Notes: a model not told the origin generated them from the sequence alone. A stretch of DNA of 64,000 nt from Flexivirga caeni (GCF_003724155.1 NZ_RJJQ01000011.1:62001-126000); one strand, 5' to 3'. Positions 35,317 to 44,054 are shown, counted from the first letter of the stretch. Numbers and translations: made by a program.

Positions 35317-37926
35317 TCAGTCTTCGTCGCGCTCCTGCGCGGTCAGCGCGACCGCGACCAGATCCCGGTTCTCCGCGACCAGCCGGACCAGCCCGGCCGG
35401 AGCGTCCTGGTTGGCGTCCAGCCATGCCTGCGTGGCGTCCAGCAGCGGCTGGTCGGACAGCGCGATCGGGTAAAGGACCGTGACGAAGTTCGACGCCATG
35501 GCGAAGGTGCGTTTCTCCCACACCTCCCGCAGGGCCGCGTGATAGCGCTCGACATACGGTTCCAGGAGGGTCGTGTCGTGCACCCGCCCGAAGCCGAGCG
35601 CCACGGCGCGGGCCGTCTCGTTGGGCAGTGCGTCGGTTTCGACCAGGTCGTGCCAGGCCTTGGCCTTCGCCTCCGCCGTCGGGTATGCCGCCCGCGCCCC
35701 CGCGGCACGCGCGTTTCCTGTGGCGGTGTTGTCCGCCGCGAGCTGCGCGTCGATCTCCTCGTCCGTCGCGGCGCCGGCTGCGGCGAGCGAGGTGAGCAGC
35801 GTCCACTTCATGTCGGTGTCGAGCGACAAACCGGCGAGAACCACTGAGCCGTCAAGCAATCCGCGGATATACGCGACGTCTTCCGCGTTGCGTGCGAAGC
35901 GGGCGAACGCCAGCGTGAACTGCAGTTGCGCATCGCTGCCCGGCTCGGCGGTGTTCATCAGCGCGCGGAACGCCGAACCCACCTCATCGGCGGCCGCCTG
36001 CCGGTGCTCCGGCCGCAGGAACGAGGACGTGTGACCGAAGGCTCCCGACGACAGGAACACCGTGGTCGCACCCGTCACGTGCATCACCAGGCTGCCGAGC
36101 AGGCTGGAGTCCGTCTCGGCGCCGATGGCCGCGAGCGCGTAGCGGATGTACTTGAGCGGGGCCAGTTCGCCGTCGCGAGTCATATCCCACAGCGCGCCGA
36201 ATACGACGGCCCTGGCCAGGGAGTCCTTGATCGCCGTCGGATTGGCGAGCACGGTCTGCAGCGAGGCCGGGTCGAGCCGGACCTTGCCGTAGGTGAGGTC
36301 CTGGTCGTTCACCAGCAGCAGGTCCGGCATGCGTTCACCGACGAGCGCAGGCACGTCGGTCAGAGCACCCTCGACATCGATCTCCACCGAGGACGTCGCG
36401 GCGAGCTGTCCGTCGGTCAGCGAGTAGCTGCCGATGGCGAGGCGGTGCGGCCGCAGGGTCGGCTGGCCGGCAGCCGCCGTCTGCTCGACCTGCAACGCGG
36501 TGATGACGCCATCGTCGTCGACCGTGACAAGCGGACGCAGCACGTTGGCGCCGGAGGTCTGCAGCCACAGCTCACGCCAGGTGGACAGGTCACGGCCGGA
36601 GGTCGCTTCGAGCTCTCCGAGCAGGTCGCCGAAGGTCGTGTTGCCCCACCTGAATTTGCTGAAGTAGGAACGCAATCCGGCAACGAAAGGCTCGATGCCG
36701 ACATACGCGACGAGCTGCTTGAGCACCGACGCGCCCTTGGCGTAGGTGATGCCGTCGAAGTTCGCCTCCACATCTTCCAGGTCGCGCATGTTGGCGTAGA
36801 CCGGGTGTGTGGAGGACAGCTGGTCCTGCTTGTAGGCCCAGGTCTTCTCCGAGCTGCTGAAGGTCGTCCACGCGGTATCCCACTCGGTGACCTCGGCCTG
36901 GCACCAGGTCGACGCCCATTCGGCGAACGACTCGTTGAGCCACAGGTCGTCCCACCACTGCATGGTGACCAGGTCGCCGAACCACATGTGCGCCAGCTCG
37001 TGCAGGACGGTCAGCGCCCGGCGCTCGATCAGCGCCTCCGGCACCTGGTTGCGGAAGACATACGTCTCGGTGATCGTCACGCAGCCGGCGTTCTCCATCG
37101 CGCCGGCGTTGTACTCCGGGGTGAACACCTGGTCGTACTTCGCGAACGGGTAGGGCTCGCCGAACTGCTCCTCGAAGAACGCGAAACCCTGCTTGGTGAT
37201 GGCGAAAAGGTTGTCTGCGTCGAGGTATTCGCGCAACGACTTGCGGCAGTAGACACCGAGCGGCACGGTGCCGTTCGTCGCCTGGACCTCGTCGCGCACC
37301 ACGTCGTAAGGTCCGGCAACCAGCGCCGTGATGTATGACGAGACGCGCGGCGTCGGTTCGAACCGCCACGTCGCGGCGGGCTCGGCCACCCCGGACGGCC
37401 CGGTGTAGGTCTGCTCGGTGGGGGTCGGATCCGGAGTCGGCTGGTTCGAGATGAGCTGCCAGCGCGCAGGCGCCGTGACGGTGAACGCGAAGGTCGCCTT
37501 GAGGCTCGGCTGCTCGAAGACCGCGAACACGCGACGGCTGTCGGCGACCTCGAACTGCGTGTAGAGGTAGACCTCGCCGTCCGCGGGGTCGACGAAGCGG
37601 TGCAGGCCCTCGCCGGTGTTCATGTAGGCGCCGGTCGCTTCGACGGTCAGTTCGTTCGACTTCGCGAGCTGGGGGAGAGAAATCCGCGCGCCGTCGAAAG
37701 CCTTTGCCGGGTCGATGGATTCGCCATTCAGGGTGATCGACTCGACCGATGGTCCGATGAAGTCGATGAACGTCGGGGAGGTGTCCGTCGCGTCGAAGCG
37801 CACCGTGGATGTGGTGCGGAAGGTCTCGGGACCGGTGGTGAGGTCCAGAGTCACGTCATACGACTCGACGGTGAGTGCGGAAGCGCGACGCTGCGCTTCC
37901 TCACGCGTGAGATTGGTGCCAGGCAC
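35317..37926 (-). CDS. pepN: Aminopeptidase N
   Basis: Zinc metallo-aminopeptidase of the M1 family, 869 aa, removing N-terminal residues from peptides in the cytosol. Zinc site H-E-L-A-H-M-W-F-G-D (HExxH) with the second Glu 18 residues on (N-E-S-F-A-E-W), and the exopeptidase motif G-A-M-E-N (N-A-G-A-M-E-N-A-G). The C-terminal half is the helical ERAP1-like domain. I chose GTG 37926 (V-P-G-T-N-L-T-R-E-E-A), with GGAG seven nt upstream, matching the actinobacterial family start; the longer frame adds 60 residues without support. Confidence 0.95.
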   Translation of the reverse strand: MPGTNLTREEAQRRASALTVESYDVTLDLTTGPETFRTTSTVRFDATDTSPTFIDFIGPSVESITLNGESIDPAKAFDGARISLPQLAKSNELTVEATGAYMNTGEGLHRFVDPADGEVYLYTQFEVADSRRVFAVFEQPSLKATFAFTVTAPARWQLISNQPTPDPTPTEQTYTGPSGVAEPAATWRFEPTPRVSSYITALVAGPYDVVRDEVQATNGTVPLGVYCRKSLREYLDADNLFAITKQGFAFFEEQFGEPYPFAKYDQVFTPEYNAGAMENAGCVTITETYVFRNQVPEALIERRALTVLHELAHMWFGDLVTMQWWDDLWLNESFAEWASTWCQAEVTEWDTAWTTFSSSEKTWAYKQDQLSSTHPVYANMRDLEDVEANFDGITYAKGASVLKQLVAYVGIEPFVAGLRSYFSKFRWGNTTFGDLLGELEATSGRDLSTWRELWLQTSGANVLRPLVTVDDDGVITALQVEQTAAAGQPTLRPHRLAIGSYSLTDGQLAATSSVEIDVEGALTDVPALVGERMPDLLLVNDQDLTYGKVRLDPASLQTVLANPTAIKDSLARAVVFGALWDMTRDGELAPLKYIRYALAAIGAETDSSLLGSLVMHVTGATTVFLSSGAFGHTSSFLRPEHRQAAADEVGSAFRALMNTAEPGSDAQLQFTLAFARFARNAEDVAYIRGLLDGSVVLAGLSLDTDMKWTLLTSLAAAGAATDEEIDAQLAADNTATGNARAAGARAAYPTAEAKAKAWHDLVETDALPNETARAVALGFGRVHDTTLLEPYVERYHAALREVWEKRTFAMASNFVTVLYPIALSDQPLLDATQAWLDANQDAPAGLVRLVAENRDLVAVALTAQERDED

Positions 37927-38014
37927 TGTGCAGCTCCATTGTGAGGACTGGGATTCGGATGCAGTCATCCTCGCACGGTGAACCCGCCCGGCGGGCGGGT
38001 GGCAGGATGTGCAG

Positions 38015-38662
38015 GTGACTACCGACGAGGGCGCGCAGCGCCAGTCCGCAGAGATGTTCTTCGACCCGTTGTGCCCGTGGGCATGGATGACTTCGCGCTG
38101 GCTCATGGAGGTCGAGAAGGTCCGCCCGATCGACGTGACCTGGAGCGTGATGAGCCTGTCCGCGCTGAACGAGGGCCGCGACGGACTGTCCGACAGTTAT
38201 CGCGAAATGCTCGACCGCGGCTGGGGTCCGGTGCGCGTCGTGATCGCGGCCGCGCGTGACCATGGCGACGAATACACGAAGAAGCTGTATGACGCCATCG
38301 GCACCCGGCTCCACCCGGGCGGGATGGGCGGCACCGAGGAGGGCCAGCGGCAGGCGGTCGCGGAAGCTCTCGGCGAGGTCGGGCTGCCCGCGGCGCTGAT
38401 GGACTACTACGCCAACGTTCCCGGCGACGAGGTGGATACGTTGGTACGCGCGTCGCACCAGCGCGGGATCAGCCTGGTCGGCGAAGACGTGGGCACGCCG
38501 GTCGTGTCGTTCGGCGACGTGGCCTTCTTCGGCCCGGTCGTCACTCCTGCACCGAAGGGCGAGGCCGCCGGAAAGCTCTGGGACGGTTGCCTATTGGTGG
38601 CCGGCACACCCGGGTTCTATGAGATCAAGCGGACCCGCACCGCGGGCCCGGACTTCAGCTGA
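38015..38662 (+). CDS. Mycothiol-type DsbA-fold oxidoreductase/nitroreductase (Rv2466c-like), CPWA variant
   Basis: 215 aa. The thioredoxin/DsbA fold with F-F-D-P-L-C-P-W-A-W near residue 15-24 matches the Rv2466c family, which reduces mycothiol-mixed disulfides. Rv2466c has C-P-W-C; here the second Cys is Ala (C-P-W-A), leaving one active-site Cys and implying a monothiol mechanism. The rest of the fold, such as G-T-P-V-V-S-F-G-D-V-A-F-F-G-P, is preserved. GTG 38015 has GCAGGA 7 nt upstream; a GTG at 38009 is too close to that site. It is followed 11 bp later by rpiB. Confidence 0.87.
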   Translation: MTTDEGAQRQSAEMFFDPLCPWAWMTSRWLMEVEKVRPIDVTWSVMSLSALNEGRDGLSDSYREMLDRGWGPVRVVIAAARDHGDEYTKKLYDAIGTRLHPGGMGGTEEGQRQAVAEALGEVGLPAALMDYYANVPGDEVDTLVRASHQRGISLVGEDVGTPVVSFGDVAFFGPVVTPAPKGEAAGKLWDGCLLVAGTPGFYEIKRTRTAGPDFS

Positions 38663-38673
38663 GGAGAGCGAAC

Positions 38674-39141
38674 ATGCGAGTGCACATCGGTGGCGATCAC
38701 GCGGCGTTCGAGATGCAGCGGGCGCTCGTCAGCTGGCTCAACGAAGAAGGCCACGACGTGGTCGACCACGGCGCCAGCACCTACAACGATGTCGACGACT
38801 ACCCCGTATTCGTGCTGCGCGCAGCGGAGGGGGTTGCCGGTGACCCCGGTTCGCTCGGGGTCGTGCTCGGCGGCTCGGGCAACGGCGAACAGATGGCGGC
38901 CAACAAGGTCAAGGGAATTCGCGCTGCGCTGTGTTACAACACTGAGCTCGCGCAGCTCGCGCGGCAGCACAACGACGCCCAGGTCATCTCGATTGGCGGC
39001 CGCTTCAACACGATCGACGAGGCGAAGGAGATGGTGCGGGTCTTCCTGGCCACGCCGTTCTCCGGCGTCGAGCGTCATCAGCGACGGATCGACATGGTGG
39101 AGGAGTACGAGACGACGGGGCACCTACCCCCGCAGGAGTGA
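38674..39141 (+). CDS. rpiB: Ribose-5-phosphate isomerase B
   Basis: Interconverts ribose-5-phosphate and ribulose-5-phosphate; 155 aa, RpiB/LacAB family. Motifs: H-I-G-G-D-H-A-A-F-E near the start, V-D-D-Y-P-V-F, G-G-S-G-N-G-E-Q-M-A-A-N-K-V-K-G-I-R-A-A-L, and V-I-S-I-G-G-R-F-N. Like mycobacterial RpiB it uses Glu/Ser in the active loop (G-S-G-N-G-E-Q) rather than the E. coli Cys. AGGAG lies about 8 nt before the ATG. Probably co-transcribed with the oxidoreductase. Confidence 0.95.
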   Translation: MRVHIGGDHAAFEMQRALVSWLNEEGHDVVDHGASTYNDVDDYPVFVLRAAEGVAGDPGSLGVVLGGSGNGEQMAANKVKGIRAALCYNTELAQLARQHNDAQVISIGGRFNTIDEAKEMVRVFLATPFSGVERHQRRIDMVEEYETTGHLPPQE

Positions 39142-39234
39142 ACGCATAGCTTATCCCATTGTTTTGGCAAGGGGTGGGTAAGAAGTCGGTAAGTTCTGCA
39201 GACCACCTGTCCGGCCGGGCGACACGATGCATGC

Positions 39235-40323
39235 ATGGCCATCGATCTGTCGCTCGCCCCCAGGCGGCTTGTACGGCCTTCCGCTGTCACCGGCCAGCCG
39301 GGGCTGGACACCACGAGCGCGACCTTGCTTGCGCTCGCGGTCGTGGTGGCCGGGTGGACGATCGCCTGGCCGAGCGATGTGGCCTACGCCCTCTTCATCC
39401 CGCTGGCGGTGGCCGCCCGGATGGTGCTGCACGCCCGGCGCACTCTCGTTGTCTTCGGTGCCATCGCCGCCATGTATGTCGCGAGCCTGGTCGACACGAT
39501 GCACGGGTCCGCCGTGGCGCTCGGTCTGGTCCTGGCGGCGACGATGGCGCTGGTGACGGTGGTGGACCGCACACACACCCGGGTCGGGGTGACCACCGCC
39601 GTCGGCGGCTCGATGCTGATGGATCTGCGCGAGCGGTTGCGGGCGCAGGGCCGGTTGCCGATCCTGCCGAGCGGGTGGAACGTCGAGTCCAGTGTGCAGC
39701 CGGCATACGGCGACTCGTTCTCAGGCGACTTCGTGGTCGGCAACTGCCCGGCCATCGACCGGTTCGAGCTCGCGGTCGTGGACGTGTCCGGCAAGGGCAC
39801 GACGGCGGGCAGCCGTTCGCTGCTGCTGGGCGGGGCGTTCGCCGGGCTGCTCGGGGCCATGGAGCCGGGCCGGTTTCTCCCCGCCGCCAACGACTACCTG
39901 GTTCGGCAGGGGTGGTCGGAGGGCTTCGCCACTGCGGTGCACGCCTCGATCGACCTGTCCACCGGTGAGTTCACCGTCGGCTCGGCCGGTCACCCGCCCG
40001 CCGTGCACTTCCATGCCGGGTCCGGCCGCTTTGCTCCCGTGGACGGTGCGTCCGGCATCGCGCTCGGCATTCTGGAGCACCAAGGCCCGGAAACGTTCCG
40101 GCGTGCTCGGGGCCGGCTGGAGCGCGGCGATGCTCTGCTGTTGTTCACCGACGGCGTGATCGAGCAGCCGGGTATGGATGTCACGCAGGGGATCGACCGG
40201 ATGCTCGGGCATGCCGACCGTGCACTCACGGACGGCGTGCGTGGCGCAGCTGCCCGCATCTGCGCCACGGGCAGCGGAGGCCTCGCCGACGACCGGGCAG
40301 TCGTGGTCATCTGGCGGGACTGA
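39235..40323 (+). CDS. Membrane-anchored PP2C/SpoIIE-type serine phosphatase
   Basis: 362 aa. Three or four N-terminal hydrophobic helices (about 28-115) anchor a SpoIIE/RsbU-like PP2C domain: Y-G-D-S-F-S-G-D-F, A-V-V-D-V-S-G-K-G-T-T-A, G-S-A-G-H-P-P-A-V-H-F, L-L-F-T-D-G-V-I-E and a final A-D-D-R-A-V-V-V-I-W. These hold the metal-binding Asps. Such enzymes dephosphorylate anti-anti-sigma factors in partner-switching cascades; no antagonist gene is adjacent. The DNA before the start is unusually AT-rich for the window (39149-39195), with GTTTTGG and GGGTAA words, perhaps a stress promoter. Confidence 0.9.
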   Translation: MAIDLSLAPRRLVRPSAVTGQPGLDTTSATLLALAVVVAGWTIAWPSDVAYALFIPLAVAARMVLHARRTLVVFGAIAAMYVASLVDTMHGSAVALGLVLAATMALVTVVDRTHTRVGVTTAVGGSMLMDLRERLRAQGRLPILPSGWNVESSVQPAYGDSFSGDFVVGNCPAIDRFELAVVDVSGKGTTAGSRSLLLGGAFAGLLGAMEPGRFLPAANDYLVRQGWSEGFATAVHASIDLSTGEFTVGSAGHPPAVHFHAGSGRFAPVDGASGIALGILEHQGPETFRRARGRLERGDALLLFTDGVIEQPGMDVTQGIDRMLGHADRALTDGVRGAAARICATGSGGLADDRAVVVIWRD

Positions 40324-40349
40324 GCAGCCACGACCTCATCAGGACGTGA

Positions 40350-40385
40350 CACGAGCGCCCACGCCGGACGGCGTGGGCGCTCGTG
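40350..40385. terminator. Strong bidirectional hairpin between convergent genes
   Basis: Perfect 16-bp stem, CACGAGCGCCCACGCC with GGCGTGGGCGCTCGTG, around a GGAC tetraloop. It lies between the ends of the PP2C gene (+) and the MT0933-like gene (-). No T-run on either side. Confidence 0.8.
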
Positions 40386-40401
40386 GCGTTCGCGTGGTCG
40401 C

Positions 40402-40581
40402 TCAGAGGTCGCCGAGCTTATCCTTCACGGCGTCCTGCGCGCTGTCGACCTGGTCGGAGAACTTGCCGCCGGTCTTGTCGTCGACGGCGTCGCCCGCCTG
40501 GTCGACGCCGTCGCTGATCTTGTCCTGGTTGTCGTTCGCCAGGTCGGAAACCTTGTCCTTGGCACTGTCGAACAGGCCCAT
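40402..40581 (-). CDS. MT0933-like antitoxin family protein
   Basis: 59 aa, opening M-G-L-F-D-S-A-K-D-K-V-S-D-L and made of repeated amphipathic D-x-V-D-x-A-x-D-A-V-D-D segments, as in the MT0933/Rv0909 family. The ATG at 40581 follows AAGGAGAG. Rv0909 is an antitoxin paired with Rv0910, but here no toxin is next to it: repeats lie upstream and the PP2C gene lies downstream. It may be a solitary stress protein rather than an antitoxin. Confidence 0.85.
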   Translation of the reverse strand: MGLFDSAKDKVSDLANDNQDKISDGVDQAGDAVDDKTGGKFSDQVDSAQDAVKDKLGDL

Positions 40582-40744
40582 GAGGAATCTCTCCTTCCGA
40601 TGGCCACCGGCCCTTTCGCCGGCGGCGCCGTCCTTGCACCATTGCACACGTGAGCGGACCGCGTCGACCCATGGGCAGGTGAATTCTTACCTCTGGGTAA
40701 CTTCTGTGTGGGTGCTGTGGCGCGCGCCATGCGGGCGGCGCTCG

Positions 40745-41315
40745 GTTTCGCGTCCCGTTCTCTCGACCGTCGCGCCTTCGGGACGGGTTTTGCCCCTGGC
40801 GGCGTCCCCAATCCTCGACCGTCGCGCCTTCGGGACGGTTTTGCCCCTGGCGGCGTCCCCAACCCTCGACCGTCGCGCCATGGGGACGCCAGTTCGCGCT
40901 GCTCCGTGCCGAAGCGGCGACCGTTGCCACTTCCGCACACGCCCCGTCCCGATCCTGGCGCCGGACCGGCAATCGTTGCCGGAAGTGCGCGGCGCGCCAG
41001 ATTCTCGCCCGCGGACGGTTGGTCTCACGAACTTTTGACACCCGAGTGGGCACTTACTGGCGAGTACGGCGAAATACTCGCCAGTAAGTGCCCACTCGGA
41101 ACCGTTATCGCAGGCCGGACGCCGCGCTATCCCTAACGCTCGACCGTCGCGCCTTCGGGACGCCCGAGGCCGGGCTTCTTGTCCCGTTCTCGCGACCGTC
41201 GCGCCTTCGGGACACCCTGCCGCGTCATGCGCGACGTAGGCCTCGACCGTCGAGGGTTGCGTATGGCGCCGGCCGGTTTCGTGTCCCGTTTCCTCGACCG
41301 TCGAGGGTTGCGTAC
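40745..41315 (+). repeat. F3 hairpin array: seven copies around CTCGACCGTCGCGCC
   Basis: Copies of CTCGACCGTCGCGCCTTCGG at 40762, 40814, 40865, 41139 and 41190 and shorter CTCGACCGTCGAGGGTTGCG copies near 41242 and 41293. The first three are tandem at about 51 bp with nearly identical spacers. A stem surrounds the conserved loop: CGTCCCG/CGGGACG in copy 1, CGTCCCC/GGGGACG in copy 3, TGTCCCG/CGGGACA in the copy at 41190. Both sides of the stem change together. All copies have the same orientation. Confidence 0.8.
41042..41099. repeat. Perfect F1 palindrome
   Basis: Left arm 41042-41066 (starts CCGAGTGGGCACTTACTGGC) and right arm 41075-41099 are exact inverse complements over 25 bp, with an 8-nt centre CGGCGAAA. 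It is the best-preserved member of family F1. Confidence 0.92.
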
Positions 41316-41444
41316 GCCCCTGGGTCAGGCATTTCGGAACGGGAGGCGGAACTTCGAACAACGGCGAAGCGACGATGCTGGCCGGGGGAGCCTGTGACCC
41401 CAACCGGAGGAGGAGCGGAGCCCAAGAACATCGGCGAGCGAACA

Positions 41445-41482
41445 GATGAGGGGTTGACGCACGTGCGCGTCAACCCCTCATC
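41445..41482 (-). terminator. Terminator of tRNA-Gly
   Basis: Perfect 16-bp stem GATGAGGGGTTGACGC/GCGTCAACCCCTCATC with loop ACGTGC, immediately downstream of the tRNA-Gly 3' end on the minus strand. No U-run, but strength and position are convincing. Confidence 0.78.
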
Positions 41483-41489
41483 ACGAGCG

Positions 41490-41560
41490 AGCGGGCGACG
41501 AGAATCGAACTCGCGTAATCAGTTTGGAAGACTGAGGCTCTACCATTGAGCTACGCCCGC
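41490..41560 (-). tRNA. tRNA-Gly (UCC)
   Basis: Cloverleaf on the minus strand: acceptor GCGGGCG/CGCCCGC, D-arm GCTCAATGGTAGAGC, anticodon loop CTTCCAA (UCC), T-arm GCGAG-TTCGATT-CTCGT, discriminator T, CCA not encoded. Confidence 0.95.
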
Positions 41561-41662
41561 GTGGTTCCGGACACCGCCGATGTGCGATCGACCGAACCGA
41601 GGCGTTAGCCTACTGCCCGCCTGGGAGCGCGCCAAACCGGCACGGTCCCGTGGGTGCAGTCA

Positions 41663-41736
41663 CGGGGTATGGCGCAGCTTGGTAGCGCGTCCGCTTTGGG
41701 AGCGGAAGGCCGCCGGTTCGAATCCGGCTACCCCGA
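41663..41736 (+). tRNA. tRNA-Pro (UGG)
   Basis: Cloverleaf on the plus strand: acceptor CGGGGTA/TACCCCG, D-arm GCGCAGCTTGGTAGCGC, anticodon stem TCCGC/GCGGA with loop TTTGGGA (UGG), T-loop TTCGAAT, discriminator A. CCA not encoded. The acceptor/position 8-9 stretch contains the word GTATGGC. Just upstream of tig. Confidence 0.95.
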
Positions 41737-41827
41737 CAGCTAGCATGACGTGTTGGTGCGCCATACGCGCCGCGACAATTTGAGGCTAGTGCGCCAGCCG
41801 AAACCACCACCATTTGGAGTCCCTGCA

Positions 41828-43204
41828 GTGAAGAGTGCCGTCGAGAAGTTGGGTCCGACCCGGGTCAAGGTGTCGGTGGAGGTTCCCTATGCGGAACTGA
41901 AGCCGAGCGTCGACGAGGCGTACAAGGCGATCGGTGCGCAGATCCAAGTGCCGGGCTTCCGCAAGGGCAAGGTGCCGGCGCGCATCATCGACCAGCGGGT
42001 CGGTCGTCCGGCCGTGCTGCAGGAAGCGATCAACGAGGCGCTGCCGGCGTTCTACAGCCAGGCGCTGATCGAGAACGAGCTGCGCCCCATGGGTCAGCCC
42101 GAGGTCGAGGTCACCGAGGTGCCGGTCGACGAGGAGCAGCCGCTGAAGTTCGACGCGGAGCTGGACACCGCCCCGGAATTCGACCTGCCCGACTTCACCC
42201 AGATCACTGTCGAGGTGGACCCGCTCGAGGTTTCCGACGAGGACGTCGACGCGGAGTTCGAGGCGCTGCGTGAGCGTTTCGGTACGCTCGCCGGTGTCGA
42301 GCGCGCGGCGGCCGACGGCGACTCGGTGACGATCGACCTGACCGCCACGATCGGCGACGATGACATCGACGACGTCTCCGGCATCAACTACCTGATCGGC
42401 TCGGGCAACATGCTCGAAGGCCTGGACGACGCGCTCACCGGTCTGTCGGCGGGCGAGAGCAAGACCTTCACCGCGCCGCTCGCCGGTGGCGAGCACGAGG
42501 GCGAGGACGCCGAGATCACCGTGACGGTGCAGTCGGTCAAGGAGCGGCAGCTGCCGGAGCTGGACGACGAGTTCGCTCAGATGGCGTCGCAGCACGACAC
42601 CATCGAGGAGATGCGGTCGGAGGTCGCCGAGCAGGTGGAGCGCGGCAAGCGTTTCGAGCAGGGCGTGCAGGCTCGCGACAAGGCCCTCGACCAGCTGCTG
42701 GAGACCTTGGACCTGCCGCTGCCGGAGAAGGTCATCGAGGACGAGGTGCACCAGCACCTGGAGAACGAGGACCGGCTCGAGGACGACGAGCACCGTGCCG
42801 AGGTCGACGAGTCGACCCGCAAGGCGCTGCGAACCCAGCTCATCCTGGACAAGATCGTCGAACGTGACGAGATCCAGGTCTCCCAGGAGGAGCTGATCGA
42901 GTACATCGTCATGTCGGCTTCGCAGTACGGCATGGACCCCAACCAGTTCGCGCAGGCGCTGGACCAGCAGGGCCAGGTGCCGGCGATCATGGGCGAGGTT
43001 GCCCGCCGCAAGGCGCTCGCCTCGATCCTGGATGTGATCAACATCGTCGACACCGACGGCAACGAAGTCGACCTGTCCGAGCTCGACGACGAGGAAGAGG
43101 ACGAGGACGGTGCGACCGACGAGTCCGCGGAGGTGATCGAGGCGGAGTCCGTCGAGGACGACGCCGACGAGGACGCGGAGAAGTCCGAGGACGCCACCGT
43201 CTGA
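41828..43204 (+). CDS. tig: Trigger factor
   Basis: Ribosome-associated chaperone and peptidyl-prolyl isomerase that meets nascent chains at the exit tunnel. 458 aa from GTG 41828 ([13 protein letters not shown]), the conserved opening. The ribosome-docking loop G-F-R-K-G-K-V-P is at about 43-50; the FKBP-type domain (about 160-245) follows, then the helical C-terminal chaperone arms. The tail ends in about 50 residues that are almost all Asp/Glu, a common actinobacterial feature. It leads the proteostasis block but is separated from clpP1 by a terminator. Confidence 0.97.
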   Translation: MKSAVEKLGPTRVKVSVEVPYAELKPSVDEAYKAIGAQIQVPGFRKGKVPARIIDQRVGRPAVLQEAINEALPAFYSQALIENELRPMGQPEVEVTEVPVDEEQPLKFDAELDTAPEFDLPDFTQITVEVDPLEVSDEDVDAEFEALRERFGTLAGVERAAADGDSVTIDLTATIGDDDIDDVSGINYLIGSGNMLEGLDDALTGLSAGESKTFTAPLAGGEHEGEDAEITVTVQSVKERQLPELDDEFAQMASQHDTIEEMRSEVAEQVERGKRFEQGVQARDKALDQLLETLDLPLPEKVIEDEVHQHLENEDRLEDDEHRAEVDESTRKALRTQLILDKIVERDEIQVSQEELIEYIVMSASQYGMDPNQFAQALDQQGQVPAIMGEVARRKALASILDVINIVDTDGNEVDLSELDDEEEDEDGATDESAEVIEAESVEDDADEDAEKSEDATV

Positions 43205-43242
43205 GACGGCACCGCCATACCTTCCGTATGACGCACTGACGA

Positions 43243-43274
43243 ACCCCCTCCGCGCCTGGCGCAGAGGGGTTTTC
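43243..43274 (+). terminator. Intrinsic terminator after tig
   Basis: Stem CCCCTCCGCGCC/GGCGCAGAGGGG (12 positions, one mismatch) with a one-base loop, followed by TTTTCG. It separates tig from the clp operon. Confidence 0.88.
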
Positions 43275-43340
43275 GTCGATGCCGGTGGCCACGGGGCGGC
43301 CATTCCCACCGGGTGCAACGGGCGCAGACCACGCCCCGAT

Positions 43341-43356
43341 TGCGCCGTGGGCGAAC
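43341..43356 (+). promoter_or_regulatory. Candidate ClgR box upstream of clpP1P2
   Basis: TGCGC-CGTGG-GCGAAC matches the CGC-N5-GCG core of ClgR operators, which activate clpP1P2 in several actinobacteria. It lies about 110 bp before the chosen clpP1 start. The left half-site is weak; no -35/-10 was identified with confidence. The clgR gene is not in the window. Confidence 0.45.
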
Positions 43357-43466
43357 ATCGGCCCGACCGGGGACGAAGTTGTCCGTCGCGGGCGTTAGGG
43401 TCCAGTGAGATGAGTCAGCACCACGACAACGATGGAGACGCGGTGAGCAACGCACAGGAGGTGTCC

Positions 43467-44054
43467 ATGGCCACGCAAGGACAGATGGGCCTGGACGATC
43501 AGATCTACAACCGGCTGCTCAAGGAACGGATCATCTTCCTCGGCTCCGACGTCCGCGACGACAACGCCAACGCGATCTGCGCGCAGCTGTTGCTCCTCGC
43601 GGCCGAGGACCCGGAGAAGGACATCTGGCTCTACATCAACAGCCCCGGCGGTTCGATCTCCGCGGGTATGGCGATCTTCGACACCATGAACTGGATCCCC
43701 AACGACGTCGCCACCGTCGCGATGGGTATGGCGGCGAGCATGGGCCAGTTCCTGCTGTCGGCGGGCACGGCCGGCAAGCGCTACGCCACGCCGCACGCCC
43801 GCGTGATGATGCACCAGCCGTCCGGTGGCATCGGCGGCACCGCGTCGGACATCAAGATCCAGGCCGAGCAACTGGTCTTCATCAAGAAGCAGATGGCCGA
43901 GCTGATTGCCGAGCACACCGGGCAGACGGTCGAGCAGATCGAGAAGGACTCCGACCGCGACCGCTGGTTCTCGGCACAGGAAGCGCTCGAGTACGGCTTC
44001 GTCGACCACGTCTTCGAGCGGTCGACCGACGCACCGGGCGGGAGCAACGCATGA
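43467..44054 (+). CDS. clpP1: ATP-dependent Clp protease proteolytic subunit ClpP1
   Basis: Serine peptidase subunit of the ClpP1P2 tetradecamer, 195 aa. Catalytic triad: Ser in [10 protein letters not shown], His in [11 protein letters not shown], Asp in D-S-D-R-D-R-W-F. I chose ATG 43467 because AGGAGG lies 5 nt upstream; longer frames to 43410 or 43443 are possible and would add a propeptide-like N-terminus. The last codons overlap clpP2 by ATGA, as expected since the two subunits form one enzyme. Confidence 0.96.
   Translation: MATQGQMGLDDQIYNRLLKERIIFLGSDVRDDNANAICAQLLLLAAEDPEKDIWLYINSPGGSISAGMAIFDTMNWIPNDVATVAMGMAASMGQFLLSAGTAGKRYATPHARVMMHQPSGGIGGTASDIKIQAEQLVFIKKQMAELIAEHTGQTVEQIEKDSDRDRWFSAQEALEYGFVDHVFERSTDAPGGSNA

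Larger units (their letters stand above)
40582..41489. other. Large gene-free, repeat-rich interval
   Basis: About 900 bp with no convincing gene. It starts with TTACC-TCTG-GGTAA (40687-40700), an inverted repeat, then the F3 hairpin array (40745-41315) interrupted by a perfect F1 palindrome (41042-41099), then a terminator for tRNA-Gly. Open frames across it translate the repeats (e.g. the recurring D-R-R-A-F-G-T) and look like artefacts, although several stay open for over 100 codons. Confidence 0.6.

Noticed and set aside
40745-41315. F3 copies as a CRISPR array
   Set aside because: Spacers between the first copies are nearly identical rather than unique, spacing is irregular later, and no cas gene is present.
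40418-41403. Long frames of 142-238 aa across the repeat-rich gap
   Set aside because: They only translate the palindromic repeats (recurring D-R-R-A-F-G-T or P-E-W-A-L-T-G-E-Y peptides) and have no ribosome sites.
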